64,000 bases of DNA from Chamaecyparis obtusa (taxonomy: Eukaryota; Streptophyta; Pinopsida; Cupressales; Cupressaceae), in NCBI GenBank assembly GCA_027943335.1, contig BSBK01000760.1, positions 1,325,001 to 1,389,000 of the forward strand, written 5' to 3'. The notes beneath the pieces are model-generated. The model saw only the letters and a list, made by a program, of their open reading frames with translations. It had not been told where the DNA came from and ran no database searches. Both the position numbers and the translations under genes were made by a program. Position 1 is the stretch's first letter, and the number at the start of each line of letters is the position of its first letter. Shown here piece after piece: positions 46,019 through 58,300 of this stretch.

Positions 46019-48205
46019 GGGTCAACGAGGTTGACTTCAAAGCCATGCAATCTAATGGTAATAGTAATATCATAATTTGACATACTATCAGAAATACTTC
46101 CTAAATAGACTATTCAATCTTATAAGAGATGGATTCATGAGAACTATTATTTATGAAATATGAGTCAATGACTTTAATTAAAAAAATTACACAATCTAAT
46201 TCTTGTAAAAATATCAAAATTTGACACATTGAAAATACCTTCCAAAGGTATCGTTAATTGATTAATATGAATCACTACTCATGAAATATAATTTTATAAA
46301 CCTAATCTAAAAACTACACAATAAAAATCTTAATAGCAATATTGTAAGAAACTATTCCCAAAAGCAAGCCTAATAAAATTTGATGAAAATAATTTTTGTT
46401 TCACTCAACTTTGACATTCACAACTTCCTCTTTTATTATAATAAGAAAAAAAATGTCTTTTTAGATATACCTCATGAACCATACTCGAATAATCTATCAT
46501 TTTTCTTCTCAAAAACATATTTGCAGAGCCTGCTTCTTTTACTTGTTTGTACTTTTATCTCTCTAATGGAAAGGGTTCCTTCAGGACACATTTTTCCAAG
46601 TTCACTGCTTGAAATATTTGAGGAGGGTTCCCCTGCTTGAGTATCCATCCAACCCATATTCGAGTAGTTCTACAATTGCACAGTCTAAATTAATAATACT
46701 GACAATTGAATGACGAATGATGATACATAGAATTGATATAAACTAATCCTAAAAACACTAAAACATTATTAATATATTTATATTTCATAAATAAAATTGA
46801 TATAAAAGATTTGGAAAGATACATTAAAAAATAGAAAAACAGTAATTTATAATAGAAGGAAACTGAAATTGCTATTTAAAAAAAAAACAAGAGTCTTAAA
46901 TCTTATCATTTTGTTTCATTATCATCCATAAGTACACACCTCTAGCATAATAATTATATTTTACCACCCATAAAATGAAAAAAAGATTTTCACAAGAGAA
47001 ATTGAAGCTAGATTATAAAAATGAACCATCTTATTGGAAACTGGAACTGTTATCATACCCAAAAGGACTACAAAATTTCACCTTATCATACCCAGATTGT
47101 TGCTTTGCCTGGCGGAGGGAAATTTGATTAGTAAAATTGACACAGAGTATGTTGTCTCCATTGTCATGCTGGATAACAAAACACCAACTTTAATGGGCAT
47201 GTACTGTCCCTTGTGTAATTGCCACTTGAATGCATTGCTATTTGATGCAGGGGCATCCCTAATGCAAGCCAAAGACACCATGATTGAAGGAAGTTGCCAT
47301 GAAGCCAAGGAGTCAAATCCTATCAATTGGAACATAAGATTTTCACCTTGGAGCTTTGAAGGATTGACTGGTGAAAGGTCCTTTTGATTGACAAATCAGA
47401 GTCTTTTTGAATGACAAATCAGAGTCTTTTTGAATGACAATAAATTAGAATAGGAGTTTTAGATGTTTTCTTGGTTTGTAATAAATATTAAGGATTGATT
47501 TTATCTCCTTATAAACATCCACTTGTTGGACACAAGACCCCTTGGTGACTTATAAACCTTGGGCATCTTTTGAGTCCTTGGATGAAATGAGCATAGTAAG
47601 TGTTTATTAGGTGTCTTTTAGATGTTGTTAAGAAGTTTGAAGGTCCAAAATAACTTTAATAAGGTTCCTAAAGTTTCACAACACATTTTTAACCTTCTCG
47701 GCAAAGTTGTTTGCAAAGTTGTAATGCAACTTTAAAAGTTGCTTAGCAAAGTTGACATTTGTTGGATAAACTGTTCTAACCACCTAGATGGTTGAACCAA
47801 CGTTTGGAGAGCCTATTTTAGGCTTCAAATGGTCGAAGACAGACAGAGAACCAGTATTGTAATCATTTTGCTTTCATAAAAAATAAAAATAACCCTGTTT
47901 TAGTGCATTTCTGGTGAAAAATGAACTCTGTACGGCTGTACGGATGGTGGTTGGATGATAAAATTTGCCTGGAAGTTGTAATAGTGACATCTGATGCTTT
48001 GGAAGTTGGTTTGATTGATTCTCTTTGTTTTATATCTAAGTTATTTCAAATTTTCTGTGCATTGTTTACAAACCCTCATTTTCAGGGTTTGACTGATGTA
48101 AAGACCTTAACTCACGTTTCAACCATTGGAATTCCTTCTTCCTTGGTGGAATGAGAGTTAAGGATGTATATTTGTATATTCTAAAAGCCCTGACTACTCT
48201 GCATC
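46019..48205. other. Non-repetitive spacer inside left arm
   Basis: A/T-rich sequence without a recognised gene. A 117-codon plus-strand ORF (47,034-47,387) contains at 47,203-47,242 one copy of the arm module (ctgtcccttgtgtaattgcc..) in the sense orientation. There is also a short tandem 'aatcagagtctttttgaatgac' at 47,394-47,440. No target duplication was found that would mark it as a simple insertion. Confidence 0.4.
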
Positions 48206-49230
48206 ACTATTGAACCACATTAATGCTTTTTTCCTTCAACAAATGAGGACAGTCACTGTAAAGACAACATGATAATGTACACTCACTGTAAGGATAGTCA
48301 CAAATGAGGAAATCTCAGAGTGATTATCCCTTGTGTAATTGCCGCTTGAATACATTGCTATTGAACCACATTAATGCTTTTTTCCTTCAAGTGGCAATTA
48401 CACAAGGGACAGTCACTGTGAGATGTCCTCATTTGTGACAAGGACAGTCACACATGAGGACATCTCACAGTGACTGTCCCTTGTGTAATTGCCACTTGAA
48501 TGTATTGCTATTCAACCACATTTATGGGCCTGTTTGGACCACGGCACACAATAGCATCTACAGAGAAGAATATCCCAAGTGTAACAAGTTGTAAGAATAT
48601 ACCAACAATTCTAAGAAGTTCCCTAGCACATAGTAGCATCTACAGAGAAGAATATACAACATGAGGGCAGCCACTGTAAAGACAACATGATAATGTACAC
48701 TCATTGTATGTGTACATTATCATGTTGTCTTTACAAGGATAGTCACACATGAGGACATCTCACAGTGATCGATTGTCCCTTGTGTAATTGCCACTTGAAT
48801 GTATTGCTATTGAACCACATTAATGCTTTTCTTCTTCAACAAATGAGGACAGTCACTCTAAAGACAACATGATAATGTACACTCACTGTAAGGACAGTCA
48901 CAAATGAGGACATCTCACAGTGACTGTCCCTTGTGTGATTGCCACTTGAATGTATTGCTATTCAGCCACATTAATGCTTTTCTTCTTCAACAAATGAGGA
49001 TAGTCACTCTAAAGACACAATGATAATGTACACGGGCTGTAAGTGTACATTATCATGTTGTCTTTACAGTGACTGTCCTCCTTCAAGTGGCAATTACACA
49101 AGGGATTTGTGTTTTCATTTGTGTTTTCAACAGCGCCGTAACCCTCCGCGAAATCACATCGGGATATAAGGGCAAAACAAACAAGAACGTTGTCATTTGT
49201 ATTTTCAACAGCGCCGAGAGAGATAAACAA
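48206..49230. repeat. Left repeat arm, inner block
   Basis: The same modules as the outer block, including the GGACAGTCAC/GTGACTGTCC pairs, the 'gggcctgtttggacc' segment (48,526) and, at the inner edge, 'caacagcgccgagagagat' and 'tcgggatataag'. The last two have inverted partners at 60,797-61,010 in the right arm, which supports a mirrored arrangement around the genes. Confidence 0.8.
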
Positions 49231-51345
49231 ACTTAAAACTCAGACTTAAGAAAGATGAAGGCAATGCTTCAAAAGGCCGATGCCCTAAATATGGGAAAAC
49301 ACAATACCACCATTAAACGATGCCCTAGTCACCGTATCAATGCTGCCAGCTCCGTACCAGTATGCTGACTGCTCACTTTCATCCTGTGATAAAGGTAACT
49401 TCATTAATCATACTTGAAATGGAAGCATACGAACTAAAGCTGATGAACATTTATAAACTAAAAGTTTAAAACTATAGATTACAAATGTAGTAGTTTCATA
49501 CGAAAAGAACTTGATGTCTGAAATTTACCATGAGAAGTATCCAAAGGAATACCACAGTACTGTTGAACTTGGAGAATCGGAGATGATCTACACAGCAAGG
49601 TTCAATAGCTGTAAGGACTGTTACACCATCTTTAGCATTTGAATACATTTTCTCCTTGGCTTCTGGTGGATCCTCAAAGACCCCCAATGACGTTTTCCCT
49701 ACAATTATCAATTGTTTGTCAGTATGAGATATTAATAAATAAACATTAATCACAATATTAGGCAAACAATGTTCTTGATGTCTGAATCTAAATCACAGAA
49801 AGCTCTAATAAAGCAGTTCTCAGTTTCACATTAAAATAAGTTTCAATTTCAAATGGTTATAATAATTTTTGCAAGTTATAAGTAGCTGGTTACAGTATAT
49901 GACATAAAAAGAAAAAAAATCATTTCTATTCTTTTCTTCTTTTTCTCTTTCAACGAAGCTTTTGCACCACACAAATGCATACCAAGAATTTCTCAGGAGG
50001 TTTCAAGACCATTGCATACCAAACTTCTTCTCTGTAGATGCTACTGTGTGTCGTGGTCCAAACGGGTCCAAATAGACCTAGTGACTCTAGTAGGTCTCCA
50101 AAACCTGTTCTGCAGCAATAACTCTTCAATTTGACAAAGGACCTTATGAACTTATATGTTTTTTGAGTACCCTTTTTGATGTTCTAACAATCCTCCAACT
50201 CCCAGACCTTGACTCCACTCTAGCATATCAATGTCCTTATTGAGTCCGCAGACCTAATGCATGCCTTTGGGTGTGGGTTCCAAAACAAGGCATTGAAAAT
50301 GGGTGCATGAAACCAAGATCAGAGTTTGAAGATGTCCACCATGCTCTAAAGATCTAGATTCAACAAGGTTTGAGGTCCTTTACTTGCCGCTACCCTCTGA
50401 TCTTGCATAATCCATCAACTCCTAGTCAAGAACATTGAGATTCTTGACCTAGGGCTTGCTCTTGAAATTCTCTGGCTTAGTATCCTGTTCCAAAGCTTTT
50501 AAAATATGAAAATAAACCCCCTTAACTTTCATTTTACAAAGAACAGAGGATATCCTATGGTTTATTTGCAAGTTAAGGCCATTTGAATGCAATAACCCAA
50601 AAAATGAGGGTTTGACAGAACAACAGATAAGAAAAAGGAATAACTTTGATATAAGGTGTCTTGAATCTACCAAATAAACTCTCAAAGCATAAGATATAAA
50701 TACTCTAACTTCCACATTGGTCTGCCCTCCCTTTCACATCCGTACACTGTACAGTACTTGAAGGAAATGCACAAAAAAGGCTCTGAAATAGTGGCTCTAT
50801 CTGACAGAGAGTCCATGCTAGGCTTCATGACTAACCTAGAGCACATTCCTTGTTATGGAGGAAGTTTGAATGGTGAAGAACTTATGGAATGGATAGAGGA
50901 CCTAGATAACCATTTTGACTACAAGTATCTTATTAATAACCATTTTGACTACAAGTATCTTATGGATAGAGGACCTTGATAACCATTTTGACTCATTTAG
51001 TATCTTATTGAGCTTCACTTTGTTTCGAGAATATAGTTTAATATTCTCTACTAAACAGGGCCAACCACGTGAAGGTGGAAGCTCATTTGGCCCCACCCCC
51101 CTCCCCCTAACATCACTCTACATTCCCCGTTAACATCTAACATTCATTCATTCTTTCAATTATTAATAAAATGTAACATTCAATCAATATCACATGATAA
51201 CATTCATTAACACATTAGATTCGTTAACACACAACATTCATCAATATGAAAATAAACACATAATTCATGAACATTCATTAGCACATAATTAAATTCATTG
51301 AGACATAAAATTCAGTCATTATCAATTAAGGTATTTAGATGACAA
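49231..51345. other. Downstream flank of the SET gene
   Basis: Mostly unrecognised A/T-rich sequence. 50,035-50,075 has one inverted copy of the arm segment 'ctctgtagatgctactgtgt..ccaaacgggtcc'. 50,758-50,979 is an ORF with a gag-like phrase (GEELMEWIEDLDNHFDYKYL), beside a local repetition of 'aaccattttgactacaagta' at about 50,910 and 50,938. No gene is called. Confidence 0.4.
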
Positions 51346-54300
51346 TCATTTCTTTTTTCTCTTTCTAATTTTTTTTTCTATGTAAGCTCTAAGAGGAGCA
51401 TCAGTGTTATCATCAATACCCCCCTCATCAGTTGTTTTGTTCTTTGTTCTTGATGATCTCAAATTCCTATGCTGCTGCAAAGGGGGGTCCTCTACAATAA
51501 CAAATAAAAGAGTTAAATTTAAAATATTTAATTATAATTGTTACAAGTATTTAATTATTTTAAAGAACATAACTGTGGCACTCTTTAATTACCTGATCTG
51601 GCCACATCATTTTGTCTAGACTCAACCTCAACATGCTCATGAGCACCGACCCCTCGATCCTCTACAGTTGCTATACAAAATGTTACATTAATCCAAACAC
51701 CAATTGTAATTACATATAAAATTTTTAATAGCAAATGTATACCTCCACCACTAGGATGCACATCATGCGAACCTTCATTATGCATAGATTGTGTAGAAGG
51801 ATTGTCAGGCTGCATTCCAATATCCTACACATTGTTATCATTGCTTTCTTAAAACAGATATACTCACTTTATATTAGAACTTAACATCAAATAGACTAAT
51901 TGGTAAAGTATTCAATTTGAAATAAATTTCATTTAGCTTATTTACCTGTGGCTCAGATGCATCATTATTTGAACCTTGCACACTGATTTCAGCTCGTAGC
52001 CGTTCAGCCACGGCTCTATAGCCTTGTTGGAAGCCGATTCTCTTGTCCTCTTCTGTGAGGCATCTATTGAACTCTGACCCCTACATTTTTTCTTGGTATG
52101 GTGAATTTTACTTGCATTGTTTGATCAAAAAAAATTTCCTTGCAATATATAAAAAAATTGATACAAGTTTTCATTTACTAATACTTACAACTCGTGCTTG
52201 AAGTTTGGAAAAACCACCAGAGCCGAGCTTGTGTGTCCCGTGCTTTTCTAATCTTGCCTTTGTTGCCTTTGATGTGTCAGGCAATCTATGAAAAGTTTGA
52301 AATATGTTAGAGACCAGTATAGGAAAAATTTAGAGGTTAATTAGTACATAATTACATTCTCAAAAGTATCACATACCTTTCTCTACTCTCTATTGGCGTA
52401 ATTCCTTTTTTCATGTCGGCTTTATACTTTCCATCCAAAATCAAACCCTGCCACTCAGCCTCAAGAACACAGGGCGGACGCTCGTGCCTTGGGTTAACCT
52501 CTAAATATTTCCTGTACTGGTCCCTAATATACTTCAAACATAAACCAGCTCTTTCAAGGAGCTTGTTTCTCTCGAATGCACGAGGTCCAAAAAGCTGGGT
52601 CATACTATGTACAAGATCATCCTTCAACTTTTTATCTTGGTTATTCCACCTTTTAAGTAAAAAAAAACATGTTAGACTCATAAATGAAGAGAAGCTACCT
52701 TTAATATAGTTCAAGAAATTGATGAAAAGGAAAACTATTCTAGCAATGATATGAAATCAAAATAGTGGTTTGGGGTTTTAGTTAGGATATGATGTTCCAC
52801 CATGTACGTATGGTGGGCCCGAATATCCGCAAACACTCGTCACCAAGTTTTCGCCAAAAAATATCATTCCCTACAAAATAATCATGGGATCATTAGTCGA
52901 TGAAGAGTGATCAAAAACTAAATTACTATTATATCACTATAGAATAATAATAAATTTAAAGTACCTGGAAGTTTGGATACTTTTAAGGGAACGCCTTCAT
53001 CATCGCTGATGATCAATATGCAATCCTTCACCGTTCCCGTACTAGGAACACAGGAACATCCAGGAAATGATGTTGCATCGGGACTTGTTGCATCTCCTAT
53101 TGCAAAAAATGAAAACCATTATCAAATGCCTCCAAGAAATAATACTTCAAGGGAAATAAATTGGTGCAGAGCACCCATGGCACAAACACAATCAAGGGAT
53201 CTACATCGTAAACACATAACACTTAAACACATAACAAAAGAGAGAAAAAGAGGGATTTGTGTACCAGTAGATGGTGCAACAGTTGGTGCATTTAGGCTGT
53301 GTGTTGTTGACATGGCAGTCGGCAAGACATTTGTAGCTGTCCTGGATGGAGGCGGCGTTGTCATATCATCATGGAAAGGAGCTGAAGAATAAAATTGTTA
53401 GAGCATGCATAAATATAGAACGCGTGGACTAGCATGGACAAGATTGTTAGAGCATTAAAAAAAAAGATTGTTCGAGCATGTATTGTCAATGATTATGATC
53501 ATTCCTATATATATTCAGTGGAAAACACAAGTGGGGAATGGAACATGTGATCTACCTGAACCACTTGCAATACCGGCCTCATCATGGGAATGGGGTTCAA
53601 AATTACGCAAATAACTCTGTAAAGACAATGCATCCATATTTTAATTAATGTCATAAAAGAGCATAACATAAAAACCATTATTGAACTCTTGTAATAATTA
53701 AAAATTTCATTAATACTTACTTTAAAGTTTTCAGAAGTGCGCAACAACTCAGCTGCCCTGTCTTTTATTTCCTGAGTCTGAGGATGTATGGATACCAAAC
53801 GTAGAAGTTCTTTCCCAATTTTCTTTAGCAGCTTTTTAATGGAACCGATCGGGTCATCGGTCTCTGCTAAATCAATAAAAAAAGGGTCCACAAGGAGGGA
53901 CTCCTGAGGGACTGCAGGTTGTTTTCCCTCTCTCCGACCACCGGCCCTCTGTGACAACAATAGTATTAGTATTATCAAAATTACTCCAAAACAATGAAGA
54001 AAATAACATTAAAAAAAATAACATTTTGCTTCTATCTAGTTTGCACAATTACAATGAATTTTACCTGCTCATGTGTAGATGAGCTAGGAATATCGTCACC
54101 ATCACCTTCGGGCGGTTGCTCCATATTGTGCCCCTGTGTCAAAGATCAAGTATAAAAATGTTAGCCAAAAATTTAATAACTAAATGGTATGTTGGAGTCA
54201 TTGATTAGAAGTTGGTTTAATAGTATGTACCACCCCCATGATAGTAGCCTCATTTGTATCTATGCGGTTCAAATTGTAATCAATAAGCAGCTCTTCCCCT

Positions 54301-55148
54301 GCACGTATTGATTTTATCGCACAGATGAATACATGATTTCCCTCGCGCGCCTCAAATATGCAATTGGGTTGCTTTATAGTTGACCCAGGTCGTGTACTAT
54401 TTATAAAACCCGCAATATTCCCTGTTGCTTTTGGCCTTCCATCAATGTATATAGCCACACTTTTAATTTGATTATTGTCTTGCTGTTGTATATAATTTGC
54501 CGAGAGTGCATACCTACGCATACTTTTTTTATATTGAACAATATGCATCCAACTTTTGTAATCGTAACATGGTCCAACATACTCCATCAATTCAGAAACT
54601 TTGTTGTAAGACACCTTTATGCCATCCATAGAAAATAGGCCCAAACCATGTAATGATGATGGTGCTATACGATATATCCTCTCATTAACACAAAAATCAA
54701 TGTTTATTGGAGGAAGTTCCTTGGGTACCCAATGTTTCTATAGATGTTGGTACCTCAAGGGCACCTCGATGTCGCCTTTCGTCTCATCATCATAAGAACA
54801 TGACCCCCCTTGAGCAAGGAAAAATTTCATGTGTTTATTGAATTTCCTTCTAATCCTTTGACCTCTAGTTAATCTCCCTATTCTAGATAAACTGCATGTC
54901 TCACTTTCCTCTTCTATTCCTATATTTCCCTCACTCGAGGAAGACACTTCTGACAAATACCTATTTGCTGGTACCTGCAAATGGGAGAGATCTAAGAAGA
55001 CATCAATCTTACTATTGATAAGTGTATTAAATAGACTTTCTATAAGGTGTATTGACTTATACCTGTCGATCCATGAGACTGTGCGGGATGCTCTTGAAAG
55101 GGGTTCAATTTCCTGCAAATGTAATTCAATTATCGTGAGCATAATCAC
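51346..55148 (-). CDS. SET-domain protein fused to Transposase_24/TNPA-like region
   Basis: Thirteen exons, each intron GT-AG and in phase: 55148-54231, 54133-54065, 53948-53721, 53616-53556, 53381-53265, 53096-52965, 52870-52801, 52649-52377, 52285-52189, 52080-51946, 51824-51743, 51670-51593, 51491-51346; 802 codons. One TAG (54,740-54,738, codon 137) interrupts exon 1. Residues 158-297 form a SET domain: HGLGLF, LMEYVG, YALSANYI, GNIAGFINS..QPNC and AGEELLIDYN, the blocks that bind S-adenosylmethionine and lysine. Residues about 510-700 (LFGPRAFERN, EKHGTHKLGSGGFSKL) resemble plant Transposase_24 proteins. The C-terminus is basic (RKRKKK). The start is uncertain: an acceptor-like TTTGCAG precedes 55,112. 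The exon 7 donor (TG-GTGGAA) is weak. It lies about 180 bp downstream of the TNP2 gene on the same strand. SET is confident, Transposase_24 moderate, activity unknown. Confidence 0.7.
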
Positions 55149-55327
55149 ATCATAATCATAATCACATCCATCATAAGCATCACATAAAAATTAAAAACAT
55201 TAAAACGTACACATTATAACACTTATAGCTTTTAAATAGATAATGAATAAACTATGTAACCATTTAAGACAAATATATTTCTATCAAGAAATGAATATTA
55301 AATACATTAAGGATTGATGGCATACCT

Positions 55328-55349
55328 TTAAATTTCATCATCATCATCC

Positions 55350-55380
<31 letters not shown>

Positions 55381-58300
55381 CGTCATCGTCGTCATCATCA
55401 TCGTCCTCGTCCTCGTCGTCGTTGTCATCATCATCAACATCATCATCATCAACATCAACATCATCTTCATCATCATCATCAGTAGCAGCATCATCTTCTT
55501 CTTCTTCTTCATGAAAATTTGTCTCAGGAACATCATCCAATAATTTTTGATCGTGATCATCATCTACATCATCTTCTACTTCTTCGGTATCTTCTTCTTC
55601 CATCGCATTATACTTTATCGGCCTTCCTCTCGGTTCATGTCTAACAACAAATGACCAACCCGGTTTATGTGAAACCTCTGAGTAAAATACCTGTTCACAT
55701 TGGCTTGGAAGAACATAGGGCTCATCCCCAACTAGCTCAAATGACCTTGTATTAACCATTGTAAATCCATTATCATGTTCAATAACAGTTCTATTAGGAT
55801 CATTTGGATTAAGTCGTAGCCTGTACCATTTGACAACGAAGAGTACTAATTTGAAGGAACTAAAGTCGCACTCAAATATATCATCCAAAATGCCATAGTA
55901 TTGATTTTTAGACTCTTGAGGATCTAAGTCATTTCTAGATGAAATATTAGTCACTTGAAAGACTGCAGTTATTCCAGAATCACAAGTTTTCTTCGTGTCA
56001 TCCAACACTTTGACGCGAAATTTTTGACCATTACAGAACATACCCTTGTGGTGTTTAACCTGCAATAATATGTGAAACATGTCAAAATTATTATATCATG
56101 AGTTGATAAACATACGGGTGATTAATAATTTTGTACGTACCTGGAAATCTCTTAAACCATATGCTAAATCTATTTCCCTTTGCGTAACATTAGAATCTCC
56201 ATTACGATGAGCTTCTTTAACCAATGAAGATACACCTTCCCATGTTAATGTGTGACCAGAATGTTGACATCGTTCAATCCATACCGTCATCCAATCAAGA
56301 TTGTTTGCAATATACAAATGTAGTGCATCCCACTCTCGAGCAACTGTACAAAAAAAAAATAGACGACTTACAACCGATTTATTTTGAAGATTAAGAAATA
56401 ATTTATTACAATAACATCTTATAATTTATTACCTGTCACTTTTCTCAATCTACCTTTCCCCATCAAGTACTCCCCTTTGAATTTTTTAAAAGGGTCGAGA
56501 TCCCAAATGCGATCTACATGGATATTTGAAGCAAACTTAGGAAGATATTCAGTAATGTACACCATAGTCTGGTATACCATGTATCCCTCTACCATAGAAC
56601 CCTCAGGATGTGCTATTTGTCGAACCAAAGCCTTCAAAGATTTCAAGTGCCTCTCAACCATCCACATTGACCTAGTGTGTGCAGGTCCACACAATTCAAT
56701 CTCCTCAACTTGGTGTATGAGGTAGTGTTCTTGTGCATTGAAAAAAGTTGGAAGTAGACACTTTTGCATTTCACACAATAAATGAGGAATTCTTCTCTTC
56801 CAATAGTTTATATCTTCTTTATGGATTTCTTTAGATGACAACCACCTACATTAAGAGATTCAAGTCACAAAAAATATATAAATACGAGACTTTACAAAAT
56901 AATATACAATAGATTACATAGCAAGAAAAACAAATCGCGAATATAATAAATATATACAACAAATTGAACAGATATTACTGCTTACCTCATGTATTTTCCA
57001 AGATCATATATCACTTGTTTGATGTTATTGTTGAAGTGCTCTGGGAGAGATAGAGGTAGCACGTACTGCAGTAATTATAAACCAATCATTTCATTATTTT
57101 CTAACATAACATAATGAATAGTACACGTAGTTTATGAATATATTGTAAATACAGAAGAACATAACTTACCTTGATGAAAGTATGCCAATCATGCGTTTTG
57201 AGCCCTGGCCCAAATTCACTTTTCTTTGATATGAGATTGCTTATGTTCCCAGCAAATCCTGTGGGAAATCGAATTTTTCGTATGACTTCTTTTATGGCAT
57301 CACTTTGCTGCTCCGTTAATAACCAAGGAAGGGCACTTATATTAATCTGATCTCTATTTCTATTTGAGTGAATGAAATTCTTCAGTGCATGATTGGATTC
57401 ATGAATGTTATTACAAATTTTGACAATTTTTTCTTTGTCACGCCTTCCATCCAGTATTTTCCACAATGTCTCTGTTATATTCTTTCCAACATGCATAAGA
57501 TCAAACAAATGCACAATTTGTAGGTCCTCATAGTAGGGCAACCTACTAAATTGTCTGGGATAGCTTTTTAGTCCCTTTGGAAGGTTGTCAGTAGTGCCTT
57601 GACGACCTTCACGATCATCAATTACATAATTAGTAAACAAAAATCACAATAGAAATATATAAATTACAAACATAAACCATTAAGTGGAACGACATTACCT
57701 CGACGATTAATTCTATTATATTCCAACTTCCATAGGCGAGGTGTCATTCTTCGTGGCTTTGATGTAGTCTCTTCTTTCCCATTGAAAAGATGTTTTTCCA
57801 TACTTCGATACTTATGATTCCTGTGGAGGAAGTGTCTGTACTCATCAAACACATGCTTTCCTAAACTTTTTGAATGACGAGATTTCATCTTTGGACCACA
57901 AACTGGACATGCAAATTTTCCCTTTGTTTGAAGACCTACAAGATAATGATATAATTGGATTATTAAATATGTTGATTTTTATAATTAGAATTATCATGCG
58001 CAACTTGAATTCACTATAACATACCACAAAAATGTGTTAGCCCTGGGACATCATGTATTGTCCATACAAGTATTGCATGGAATTGAAATTGTCTTTGTCC
58101 TATTGGTCTAGACACGTCATACATAGTGACACCGTTCCATAACTCCACCAACTCGTCAATAAGAGGCTCAATATATACATTCATATCTTTAACTTGATAT
58201 TTACCTACTTGAATGAACAGTAACATTACATAATTATTGTGACCATTTTACTGTAAGATTTGTAAGTACATGTAAATTAATAACTATCAAATGATAAAAT

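Noticed and set aside
46380..46657. Overlapping plus and minus ORFs of 86 and 61 codons
   Set aside because: Low-complexity A/T-rich reading without motif or splice context.
54976..55063. Intron of 86 bases (GTATAAG..TTTGCAG) in the first SET-gene exon
   Set aside because: Splicing it out shifts the frame into stops, whereas continuous reading stays open.
55112..55330. TNP2 and SET genes as one spliced gene
   Set aside because: A donor-like AG/GTATGC follows the TAA at 55,328 and an acceptor-like TTTGCAG precedes 55,112, but the phases do not match and the stop precedes the donor.
55264..55563. Met-rich minus-strand ORF
   Set aside because: A frame-shifted reading of the (GAT/GAC)n tract that encodes the acidic tail of the transposase.
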